This document shows positions 36,905 to 48,223 of a DNA stretch of 64,000 nt, piece by piece (positions within the stretch are counted from its first letter, which is position 1; every line of letters begins with the position of its first letter). Origin of the DNA: Pyxicephalus adspersus (Eukaryota > Chordata > Amphibia > Anura > Pyxicephalidae); NCBI RefSeq assembly GCF_032062135.1, contig NC_092860.1:131533100-131597099 (forward strand). Reading direction: 5' to 3'. Both the position numbers and the translations under genes were made by a program. The notes under the pieces are model-generated. The model searched no databases. It was not told the DNA's origin and saw only the letters and a list, made by a program, of their open reading frames with translations.

Positions 36905-37000
36905 AGTGCCCATTCACACCTGAATGCAATACGTTGCAGCACAAATGTTTTTGCAATGGGTTTTAATGCACCATGAGATGCAATATTGTATTTTATAATT
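36905..37000. repeat. Possible MITE terminal fragment (CCATTCACACCTGAATGC)
   Basis: GTGCCCATTCACACCTGAAT, then GCAATACGTTGCAGCAC, has the look of a transposon terminus seen in frogs and is weakly echoed at 39105-39130 (CCCCATTCAGATCAGTGC) and 29360-29580. No partner terminus found. Confidence 0.3.
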
Positions 37001-37763
37001 ATAAAAATGGTTTGATTTTACAGAACTATACCCCTACACTCTGTCCTTTTTTATCCAGTGCAATGCACTATACCCTCTCACTAACACCCTCTTTCCAGTT
37101 TATGTTTTATGGTGGCTGTATAGTGCAGCACTTCTCTGGTTTTAGAGATATGATTACACTGGATTCACTTCTGTCACCTCTACCCATTCTATACCATAGC
37201 ATACTTTGTCCTAAATCAACATGAATGTCCCATTTCTCAAGTTTTTTGTAGCCAAACTTTCCTATGAACATTGACTTGATTTGATAAAATAGAGAGGGAG
37301 GGGGATTAACGTTCCTTGGAGGAAAATGTTGCAGGAAGTTGGTCAGGTCTGGCAGCTGCTGTTTATAAGAATAATAATGACAACCCTGTCAATGCGTGTC
37401 ATTCTACATTTTTACATAACACACTTAATATCTATTGTGATTGGACCTCCACTTGGAGTGGTGACAGGTTGGGGCACTTTGTCAGGGCTATTGTAAAGCT
37501 TTATATTGGGTTGCTGAAATAAACACTGCAAACAACTGCTGTCCTGTTATACAGAGCATGTGTAAATTCTCCCTGCATACATACATACACTGAAAGGTTG
37601 ATGAAATATATGTTTATTAATAGGAGTATCATGCTTTGAAGTGCCTAGGCATGACAAAAAAAAGAAAAAAAAGAAAGTTCCAGCACTGGAATGCCATACA
37701 ATAACAATCATGTGATTCCTTCAATTCAGGTAATCCTGCATAATCCCACTTTGTGTGTAAATG
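37001..37763. other. Unique AT-rich DNA, nothing recognised
   Basis: Two ORFs of 68-83 codons without recognisable domains. Confidence 0.4.
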
Positions 37764-37768
37764 TATCT

Positions 37769-37801
<33 letters not shown>

Positions 37802-37816
37802 TATCTATCTATCTAG
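37764..37816. repeat. (ATCT)n microsatellite with interruptions
   Basis: ATCT units interrupted twice by ATT. Confidence 0.9.
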
Positions 37817-38092
37817 TATACATTATATATATATGTGCAAAACATTACATAAAAAATAAATGGGTAAAAAACTAGGTGGACTTGCACATTTACACTTCTT
37901 TACTTACCTAATTACCTAACTAAATACCTGTGGGCCCAATATATATTTAGGTTCAAACCCAAAAATCCTGGCATACTTATAAAAATTTGTGCAGTGTCAA
38001 TATGTGTCTCTAGACTAAATTATGCATCTAAACAAATTTTCCTTCATTTTTCCTTCCATTTAACTGAAATTAAATTAAAGCTGAAAATTAAT

Positions 38093-38100
38093 TATATATT

Positions 38101-38131
<31 letters not shown>
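38093..38131. repeat. (TA)n microsatellite
   Basis: A run of TA units with TTATA interruptions at both ends. Confidence 0.85.
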
Positions 38132-38132
<1 letters not shown>

Positions 38133-38437
38133 AATATAATACACCACTCATTTCCTTGAAGCCAAGGTGCACACAACTAGAATCCGGTCCCAGGAAAATA
38201 TTAAAACACCGTACTCACCTATGGTAATTTGTCTTTATAATTCATTTAAAAAGGGACATTATAGGTATTTGGTGCTATGTTGTAATATTTTTAGTCTATA
38301 TTTCTTATAGGCTTCTTGTAAATCAATGTCAAGTTTAGCAAGGTGAAGAAAGGCAACAATTAAATACAACATGTACAATCTGTTGTTGTACAAGTAGTTT
38401 TTAGGAAACCAAGGAGCATTATAACTGTGGTAGAACA

Positions 38438-38454
38438 CCCCCCCCCCCCCCCCC
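38438..38454. repeat. Homopolymer run of 17 C
   Basis: Seventeen consecutive C. The length may be unreliable in sequencing. Confidence 0.9.
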
Positions 38455-39508
38455 ATTGATTATCACAAAAAAACAAAATTGCCCCAAATTAAATATCATA
38501 CAGCATTAATTTTTATACGCATATTATAATCCTAATGGGTAAGTGGTGCATATGCTATATATAGGCTTAGAGATTCCTCTGTAATTTATATTGATGTCTG
38601 GTTTCTAAAGATAATGTATGTTATCCCGTTGTTTCATATCCTCCTTTCATAGGTGTTATGTAAAGGAATGGGATTAATATCCAAGAAGACACATGTGAAG
38701 CCAAATCCCTTGAAAATAATAATAGGCAATATTTTTCATGTGCATGTCACATATGTCCAGTCATGTGAAGATAAAGAAGGAGATCGAGGTTCTCACCGAG
38801 GTGGATGCACTGGGATGACATAAAATAAAATACATTATAGAAGAATGATACAATGGCATTGGTAATTGCACATCACCTGCTTGAGCTCAATATCACAGTT
38901 CCTATCACAGTATCTGACAGCATTTAGTTATTGTACTTATTTTAGGAATAATGCCCGGCAACAGGAGTTATATTCAATTGTTTTTTAGCAGTACATTTCA
39001 CTGTTGTGGTGGTTCCAGTGGTCATGTAGTGTTTTAAACATAAACTAATGGTGTTTAGCAAGTTTTGCTAAATCAAAGCTCAATTCAATTCACCTTGAGG
39101 CCCCATTCAGATCAGTGCTTTGTAGTAATGCAAGGTAAAATTAGAGTAAAATGTGACACCACAATATATATATATTAATCATATTTGGCCACCAGTTCCC
39201 CATACCTCATTGTTTACGTTTTGTATTAAAAGGCGCAATGTTTAAATAAAGAAGAAAAAAAGATTGTTCTAGCATTTTTTATCTAAGGGTCTGAACTTCA
39301 AAATGGTTGTAAACCCCTTTCACCCCAAAGAAATTGTCAAAGCCTCCATATTAATTTCAAAAATCTATCTCTGTCCTTTATTTATTTAAAGATACTTTCA
39401 TTTGTTAGCAGGTACTTGCTTGTGACATTGACTTTGTGGTTTATGGCGATCTGCAGGCTCATGTTCCTATTAAAATAAAATGTGTGCATAAAAATGTTTT
39501 GCTAGGGG
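38455..39508. other. Unique AT-rich DNA, nothing recognised
   Basis: No coding region recognised. Confidence 0.4.
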
Positions 39509-39654
39509 CAGTGCTGCCATTTGGGGTACAAGGGGGGAACCAAGCCCCAATCAAAGAACTTGATTTTTGCAATGCTGGATCTTTGAGACATAAAGGAATG
39601 GGGCTCTGAAAGCTTACCTAGTATGGGACCCAGTAATTTCTGATGGCAGTCCTG
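39509..39654. mobile_element. Very short hAT-type element with 8-bp target duplication
   Basis: The 146-bp element starts CAGTGCTGCCAT and ends ATGGCAGTCCTG, imperfect inverted repeats of each other. The flanks GCTAGGGG (39501-39508) and GTTAGGGG (39655-39662) agree at 7 of 8 positions, the hAT signature. No coding capacity. Confidence 0.75.
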
Positions 39655-39662
39655 GTTAGGGG

Positions 39663-42310
39663 CTTTGATCATCCCATCTGCCCATTTCACAGGCATTGAT
39701 GCTTAAGGGGCAAATCGGATCTCTTGAATTGAATCAAAACCCCAAAACAAAAGAAATAAATATACTGCAGCTTACCCATCCTTAGATGGCTAGGTGGCAC
39801 ACTTTCAATGAGTGACTACTTCACACATTTTTGCATATCCTTGGAAGGAGCAACAGTTGTCACCACCAGGACTCTCATATACTATAGACTTATGTCTTCA
39901 CCTCTTCATCTCTATTAACAGGCATATTCTGTACTTGCTGAAAAGTTTTTTGAGCTTCAAAAATTAAAATAATTCAGCCAGTACAGTCAAGAATTGGTAA
40001 GTTGATGCTTATCATATTTAAAAAGACATTTGATGATACATAGCCTTTGATAAAACCCCTGATCATAGCATGCCAATGACTCTAAGAGCATATAAGGTTT
40101 GCAATAGTAAACAAATGTCTTTTACCTTCTATCTATATAGCAACATGAATGTTCCCACAAAGCCAACCTGGCCAGTTACCTGCGAGAAGCCCTTATTTAG
40201 CAAATTCCTCTTCTCTATGCTCCTATAGGGCCACGGTAAGGCAAAATCCGGTATGTATAAAAAAAAAGTTAGGAGGAAAACCAAGTCCACTGGACTATGC
40301 TTTACTAGGTGACTATTAGGAGGATGGACATTCTTTTCTAGAACAAGGTTTATTTTACATGCATAAAATTACCAGCTTAGATCCACCAGAGGACTACTAG
40401 AAGCGTTCCCATTATAATGAAGTAAATGCAAAACATTCAGTGTTATGTGATGAAATTCCTAGCAGGTTGAATGCTCTTGTTCTGGAACAGTGCTATAAAA
40501 TAAACCACATTCTGAATTCTAAACCTCAGCACTATAAGAAACAATACATGAACACAACAATAAAATAACAATTATTGTGTAATTGCTGTAGTCTTTCTTG
40601 TTGTAAACTCAGGGGCGTAATGTGCTGTCTTACCAGCTCTGAAGCTGTGGGAGATCCCTAAACTGCAAGTTTTTAAATTTCTACAGTTTGATTATTTTTT
40701 CTTATTTGTTGATGTAGCTGTAAACATCCTTTAAGAAACTTTTTAATTATGTTCAAAGCTTCAATGCAACATTTCCTCCGCAAAAATTGCATTGTCAGTC
40801 TTAACTAGATTATCTTTGAATAAAGAAAACAGGTATTGGAGTTTCACATTCTGCAACCTTGCTAAATATATATCTTGCTACTATAGCATTTTCAAAAATC
40901 AAAGTGCATATGTCCATCAAATGAACGTAGTTACTCACTGGAGAACTGGAGAAAATATAATGTTAGTCCCTCCCTATATATTTTTTCTGATTGAGAAACA
41001 TTTGGCGCTGTACTGATAGAGGACATATGGCTAATTCTTGGTGTTACGCCGAAGGTGCATACTCTAGTCCCTGACAGCGTGCTGCTATATCTTCATAAAA
41101 GGAGACAAACTGAAACTGCAGAAAAAATATAAATATAAATAGAACTGAAGTTGTTGTCCAATTAGGATTCTTGGTTATTTTTTAATTTTTTAGAAATCAG
41201 TGGTCAACTTAGTAAACATTGATGGTTTCAAGTGCAGCCCAGAGATGTCTGGAGGGCTGCACGGTAGTTTTTGTAAATTTGCTAATGTACCCCCAGGCAA
41301 AAAAAAAATACAATTTAATTTTTTTTTACAATATGTATACAATTCACCTAGTACTTTATGGCAATTGCACGAGTACCATGTTGATTCACAGTATTCTTCA
41401 TTTCACCCATTTACAATGAAGACTTTGTTTACCTTCAAACCAATACATATAGTATGAATAGGTCTTAAAATTACAAACCCATTCATAGCAACAATCTGTA
41501 AGCTGCTGGTGTGTGTCTAGGAAGTGGTCAGAAAAGGGTAGAAGTAACAGGAAAGTAGTGCCTTGGCTTGGCGAGAACATGGCTTCAAGAGGAGTGGGTT
41601 GATAGGGAAAGGGTTGCGTGGGGCAGTCGCTTGATGGGGAGGACAACAGTAACTTGGCTTAATAGAGGAGGATATGAAGCAGTTATATTATGGAAAACTG
41701 ACCAAGAACACACCAGAAAAAGAATGTTCCTGTCCCTAAACCTCTGTTGCATCTCTATATTCTCAAGTACTAGTGTGCTTAGGTCTGGAGCGCAGTGAGC
41801 AACACATGAGCACTGACAGTCCTATAGCATGGGTATCCATTGGGTTGCTTTTTGGGCATCAGGAAATTAAATGAAACATTACTGCTTACTAATAGCATTC
41901 TTCTTGGCTCTCATATTCTTTAGTCCAGTTCCCAGTGAATGACAATTGGTGTAAATAAATATATTCTTGTGAACTGCATGCAGGCAACCACTCCTGCAAA
42001 CTGTGATGACTATAAATTGTATGAATACAATGAGAATCTTTGTACTTAGGGATTATCTAGCTAGCTAGCTAGTTACCCATTTCTCGCAACTGTTACTGAT
42101 GTGGAGGAATATGTTCTTTGTTGCTCTTCAGTTGTGCCTCTTTTTTTATGTTCAGCAAAATTGGGGTATGGGTCATTTTTCTACATATTATAAACTGAAA
42201 AATGTCCCTCTTCCATACCTTTAAAGATGGAAGGTATGTCTATCTATCATTTGTTGATCTACCTAAAACCATTGCAGACATCAATATTACAGTATACTGT
42301 ATTACTCAAA
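39663..42310. other. Mostly unique AT-rich DNA
   Basis: Contains a CTAG tetranucleotide run of four units (42057-42072) and, at about 40609, a CAGGGGCGTAATG string that resembles an isolated hAT terminus without a partner. ORFs of 61-85 codons have no recognisable domains. Confidence 0.35.
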
Positions 42311-42530
42311 GAGTCTCATTTATTAGGGTTTTCCAAGATTGAAGAAGATATATTATTGTCATTGGAGAACCTGGGTAATCCAACAATTCTGGAATCGATT
42401 TCTTTCATATAATTTGTTATTTAATGGCAAAAGTACAATAATCCTGGATCAGATCCATTCCAGGTTTGCCACCCAGGTTCTCCCGTGATAGTCTATCCTC
42501 TTCAGTCTTGTACTTTAATAAATGAGACCC
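42311..42530. mobile_element. Fold-back MITE, diverged subfamily
   Basis: Same architecture and internal order as the other fold-back MITEs (AAGATTGAAGAAGAT near the left, CCATTCCAGGTTTG in the right half), but the ends are GAGTCTCATTTATTA and TAATAAATGAGACCC instead of GGGCCTGATTTATTA. AAA flanks both sides (42308-42310, 42531-42533). Confidence 0.78.
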
Positions 42531-42533
42531 AAA

Positions 42534-44235
42534 GAGTTGAGGATCATCACCAAAATATGTATATATTCAAAATGTTTTACTTTGAATAACCAATCATGTG
42601 CAAATGTTTTTTACATTATTGAATAATCAAAGTGGATATTTACACAGTTTTTCAGCAAAGATTGTCAACTCCTTTAGTAAATCATTCTAAATTTACTGGA
42701 AGTGCTGCACATTGTTTATTAATAGCATTCCGTATGTATTTTCCCAACGTTTCGTAGTGTGTATAACAGTTTTCTTTAAACCTGCTGCACTGCCTGAAAA
42801 TAAATCTGCATCCCTAACATTGGAAACAAATGAACAATAATCTGAACAGCATTAGTCTGGCACATCTAATGATGAGTAGGTTACTGGCAATTTTCTCCCC
42901 AATGAAATCACAGTGTATTGATAAGTGGAATATTCTACTAAGGACATGAGTGAAACTCACTTCAACTTCATTTTGTATTTGGAAACAGTTTTACTGATTC
43001 CATTATCTTTTTGTTTCGTTGGTAATGGTTTAGAAATGAATATAAACAATGTTTATGTGACACAGTACTATGAATGCGTGGTTACAAGGCTTTATGATAA
43101 TGGTAGTGAGGCTGATCATACAGCAGCGAGGCTTTGAATAAATTTTACATTTTTTGCCGAGCATTTGTTTCATATATAAGGCTGCCTGGCATTAAAACTG
43201 ATGTATTTTTGCCATAACAAATGTTGATGTAATCCTATGAAAAAGTAAATACACTATGTAAATAACCACATTGCATTAAAACGACCCAGTTGTTCAACTA
43301 GAACATCGGAAACAGAAGTCTTGGCAGTATTGTAGAAAATAGTTAACTTTTTGAAGGAAATAACAGTACGATCCTCCGGGTGCCAAGCCATGTGGGTTGG
43401 TCATTGTTTTAGAAACTTTAAGCTAAAGCTTGCAGCCTTTTCTCTATTTTACTTTTCTGTTTTTTAATGTAGGAAACAAGAAGTTTTGTTTTTTTTTCTA
43501 TTGTTTTAATGATGTTGATGTCATCATCATTATTGGCCATTCTTCAACTGCAACTGCAAAGTACTCTACACGTCGCATCCTTTCATTTGCATGGATTTGA
43601 AATTAATAATTGTGTATGCATGCATCTGTATTGATATATCTAAATGTTATATTGTCTACTTTCAACTTGGAAAGTTATGGGGCTGATGGAAGTCAATATG
43701 AATTTGAGTGCAGTGAATGAATTACTTCCTTACAGGAAGTTCATGTAGGAACTATTTTCATTCTTTCCTCATGTAATAGGTTTCTATTCATCCCAAACCC
43801 CTCCATGTCATTTGAATGGGAAATAAGAACGTAGACATGACAGGGGGAAGTCATGTTCTTTTATATAGAATTCTCTGCCATCTCATGAAGATCTAGGAAT
43901 AAAAAATGTATTTGCTCCTTTTAATGTTGTCCATGTATGGTTAGAGACATACCATACAGGGTTTGAGTTACAAAAGGAGTTGTAAATCAAATTTTCGCTT
44001 TGTAAAATTATTTTAAAAGTTGAAATAAAGGTAGGTTGTATCTCATATAGAACACCCAAATATTAGTTGTTAAAAAAACTGTAATTTTGTTTCATTACCT
44101 TAAGTAAGTGAATTTTACCTTTTACAGTGAGTGGGGTGAAGTGGTGCTGACTTTAATCATTATGGTTCTGTGCAATGATGACATAATATGGCTGTGGCAG
44201 GGAATTGTACAGTTGGGGTAATGTCCATATGTGAC
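42534..44235. other. Unique DNA including a conserved-looking block
   Basis: No repeats or coding region recognised. The part at about 43060-43260 has balanced composition and no repeat features. Confidence 0.3.
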
Positions 44236-44238
44236 AAT

Positions 44239-44453
44239 GGGCCTGATTTATTCAAACTCTCCAAGACTGAAGAGGATGCACTTTCCTTAGTGAAGCTGGG
44301 TGAACCAGCAAACCTGGAATGGATTTCTTAAAAGTCATTAGCTATTTGTTAGTAAATGTTTTCTATCCTGGACCAGATCCATTCCAAGTTTGCTGGATCA
44401 CCCAGCTTCACTGATCAAAGTGTATTCTCTCCAGTCTTTAATAAATCAGGCCC
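44239..44453. mobile_element. Fold-back MITE, full length, with AAT target duplication
   Basis: The 215-bp palindromic element begins GGGCCTGATTTATTC and ends TTTAATAAATCAGGCCC. AAT lies on both sides (44236-44238, 44454-44456). The central part reads AAAGTCATTAGCTATTTGTTAG. No coding capacity. Confidence 0.88.
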
Positions 44454-44456
44454 AAT

Positions 44457-47400
44457 GAGAGAACTGAAATTTAATGAATGATAGGAGCAGGTTATGGACA
44501 GTAAGGTTTTGGAATATGGGGGTCGATAATGTTGGATGTCTAGGGAATGTGGTAAGGTGTGGTGTGGGAATGTGGTGCGAGGAGAAATACGCAGTTTGTA
44601 ATGAAAGCAAGCAATTTTAGTACAGGACAAAAACCTATGTACAATTGTGCAAGACTGAAGGTGAGCCTGGAGTTCAGCTTTAAATTTCTCACTCTTCTTA
44701 TTAACTTCTTCCCATGAACTTTTTATAGTAATGCTGTGCAATTTGTTTTTATTATATGCTAACATCAATGCCAACTGGCTGCTGATGTCTCCTCCCGTGC
44801 AAGCTTCCAGTTCACAAACAATAGATATATAAGAAATGTCACACACACACACACAAATTTTTTTGCAGGTTTTATGCTTAAGAAGTGTTAATTGTATAGC
44901 AGTGATTGTTTTGTTTTGTGGTTGTATAGCAGATTGAGCCACTTCCTTCCTTGGGTTTGTTCCATATTTAATACAAAGGTGGAGAAGAGCCCTACAATTG
45001 TGTCATTCATTTAGGTGACAATAACAGTAGGGCGCTAATTAAGAGAATGAGCCAATCCATTACATCAAGCAGGAAGCTTGAACACCTCAACGTGATAGAA
45101 TAAGATGATTAAAGTGTTTATTAGCATAATTATGTTTTTCTCCAGTCTAGAATGATACTGTTCATAGTAACACTGCTATATGCAGGATGGAGGGGAGGGG
45201 GGGGTAACACATGACTTTATAGCAAAGCAGACAACTGTTCAGCAAAGTTCCAGAACCTGCAGTGTGTATAATCCTAGGGGTACTTCTTCTTAGCGCAGAA
45301 AATTCAGTTTCAACATTTAAGATGTTTTCCTTTTATATATTGGGTATTCAGCAGATTATAAGGGAAATGGGGTTTTGGGGTGCAAACATTGAACCTTTTA
45401 TTGTTTCCATATAATTGTTTACTGGTAAAGGATATAGAATTCTAGCAGGCATTTATTATGTCCTTGAAAAACATGAGAAACAAACCACAATAAGTTACAG
45501 TTTGGATTGCCTTCAATAAATACATATTTTTTTATATAAACTTTCCTGTTATATATTTATCTTTTGGATATAAGAGAATAGGAATAGAAAGGAAAGAAAA
45601 GGATGGTTAGGTATATTTTATGTTAAATCCTCAATTTACATTTTTTTTTATAGCACTAGTTATGCAGCTCTTTATTCTGTCTGTATAATCAGAAGCAGAA
45701 TAAATTGTTAGAACAACGTGTAGTGGGCACATGGGAACTGGTGATGAGTCAAAGTGGAATCTTCTGTGCGTTTGGAGAGTCCTATATTTAAGACTTCCTT
45801 GCTCCGGGGATATCAAGTCATGGCTGAATCATCAGAATGAAATCCTTTCCCTCCTAGCATATTACATATTACTTCTTTGTCATTTTGAAGATCATAGCAG
45901 GGTCACTTTTAATTATCAAATTTCTAAGCAAATATTTGAGATAATTTACAATGAAGAGCATCACATCAATGAGAAATGACAAAGTTAAAAAATATGTGGT
46001 CAGTATATAGTATGCATATATATGGTCATAATGGCATAGTGGTATTCTTAGGACATTCTGTGTTGGTTATGGATTATTTAGAACTAGTAGAACCTTTTCA
46101 CTGGGTACCCGTTTCGACTCGGAGAATAGATATGTAGATTATTGTTTTCTACAGGTAGGGTCGGTGACGAGGGAAAGATTTTCCACTGTAGCTCATGGTT
46201 AAGTTATGTGTGGTTGACTACATGTTACAGAGTCTGAGCAGTAGCTTTTGCACTCTGACAACAACTAGTGATTAAACTTAATCTTTTAGATCCATGGTGC
46301 CTAATCTAAAGCTAAATGGTCACATGTTGCCCTTTAGTTTTTGTGGAGCTGCCCTTGGGCCCCAGCAGCCAGATGTGGGAGCATTGTAAGTGGTCTTATT
46401 GTAGATATCTCTAGCATCCATCCTTGGTCTGTAAAATAACTAACATGGTTAGCAGCATCAGTAGACAATGTGGCACTATATTCATAAAATTAATATTATG
46501 TGTGCCCATTGTGGACTCCAGGGGCCACATTGCAGGCCTAAATCTTAACATTTTACCACCACTGTTTTGGGTATTTGATTACTGTTCCATAAATGTCACC
46601 CATGGAAACGATCCTAAATGTTAGCTAAAATAAGTGTTTATCTGGTGACCTTTGGCTCTAAAATTGCAGCACAAAGAGCTGTTTTAAGATTAGTTCAGAG
46701 GTTGCACACTAGTCGATTACTAATTTAAATGTTTTCATTCATTTTAGTATGTTAAATTAAACTGTTATAGACCATGGACCATAGGTTTGTACTATACATG
46801 TAGTGCTTAACTATGCAGTCTTGTGGACCAGATGCTTATATTAACCTAAGCAGCCCCCCCCCCAAGCAGTGGTATTGCCTTTTCCCCTGCTGGATTTTCA
46901 TGAACCAAGTAAGCAAAAATGATTATATCCCAGTTTTATCAGGGTTGGTATATTGTGCCCCCAGGTACTCCAAGTTATCCATTCTTTCTAGGGATCCAAA
47001 TGTTCTGTTTTTCATTGTTTAACTCAAAACTCAGTTCTGGATAGACTTATCCTTAAAAGTTCTTAACTAGAATCAAAGCACATAATAGTTTGTGGCACTG
47101 TGTGTTGCACTGTCTGTTAAAGATTTGCCTAATGGGTAGCTGTAGTGTAAAAATAAAATGTAGCCAATAATATAGCTTTGTCACTTCTTGTAATGGGATA
47201 TTTAGGAACACTAAAGGCCCCTTAGCATTCAGTCTTGCAGTTTCTTTATGAAAATATTGTTATTAAAGTACAAGTTTTGCTTTGTAGACCAAACCTGCAC
47301 AAAACACTAACAAAAATCCAATCAAGGATCAGTTTCTACATACTCAGTTAAGTTTACAGCTGACAAAAATGTGCCTGCAGGGGGACTAACAAATGTCCCT

Positions 47401-47886
47401 TTAGTATAAGTGTTCGCAAAGTAAAGAGTAAGTGTGACCTTATTTTTCAGATTATCATTAACCCAAGGTTGCTGGAGAGAATGTGTCTCTGCATAGATTA
47501 GCTAGTCCCTTTTGTCCAGCATTCAAACAATAATCAAGCAAAAGCAATACTTGAACTACTATTTTTGTGGATTGACCTAATCATAAAACGTTTTGTACAT
47601 CTTTTATGTACAATAAGAAAAGCTTTTTGACATTTGTCCTTATCTAAAAGAAAATTGTATTTTGGTGCACAATGAGTCGTAAATTTTCTAATGAAGCTCT
47701 AAGTAAGTAAAAACAGAGATTCTAAACCTGGGACTCTACAAATCCACAATGTTAGCAATGTTACCATTGCACCAGTTATCATTGGAGACATAATAATGCA
47801 AGGAGTCTTTTGCTTTCTTGCATTTCCTGTAAGTAACAGCCCTGGCAAAATGATTTTGTACATTCGTCATGTTTCTGGCTGATTTC
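44457..47886. other. Mostly unique AT-rich DNA, with one conserved-looking block
   Basis: The 175-codon minus-strand ORF at 44415-44942 is chance: it runs through the MITE end and an (CA)n tract (44838-44855). A CCTGGAGTTCAGCTTTAAA string at about 44668-44687 looks like an isolated TTAA-type MITE end. The block at 45000-45170 has TAATTA-type motifs and may be conserved. A run of nine to ten C lies near 46853. Confidence 0.35.
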
Positions 47887-47889
47887 TAA

Positions 47890-48220
47890 AGCTACGTACA
47901 CACGTCAGATTTTTCTCGCCCGATAATCAGCATCGGCCAGATATCGGGCGAGAATCTGGCGTGTGTACAGTCGGCGTCGTTCATCGTCCGTGGATCCGTC
48001 CTGGCTGATCCACGAACGATGAACGACGAGCGATCCTAATGCGAGGGAAGGGGGAGAGCGCGCAGCAGGGTGCCGCTCCGTTGTTCTCCCCCTCCCCTCT
48101 CCATAGAGCAGAACGGTGCTGTATGTACAGCACCGTTCATGCATCGTGTAGTCCTTTGTCGTTAGAAAGGATCGTGAAAGATCCTTTCCAACGACAAAAA
48201 TTGCACGTGTGTACGCAGCT
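47890..48220. mobile_element. Complete Harbinger-like MITE with TAA target duplication
   Basis: The 331-bp element starts AGCTACGTACACACGTCAGA and ends TTGCACGTGTGTACGCAGCT, with TAA on both sides (47887-47889, 48221-48223). The two halves have different sub-terminal sequences (GTCAGATTTTTCTCGCCCGA at the left, CCAACGACAAAAATTGCACG at the right), so it is not a full palindrome. Interior hairpins include GATCCACGAACGATGAACGA. Small ORFs on both strands are by-products. Confidence 0.88.
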
Positions 48221-48223
48221 TAA

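Noticed and set aside
44838..44855. (CA)n tract as a notable repeat
   Set aside because: Only about nine units, ordinary for a vertebrate genome.
44415..44942. 175-codon minus-strand ORF as a gene
   Set aside because: It runs through a fold-back MITE end and a CA microsatellite and has no domain I recognise.
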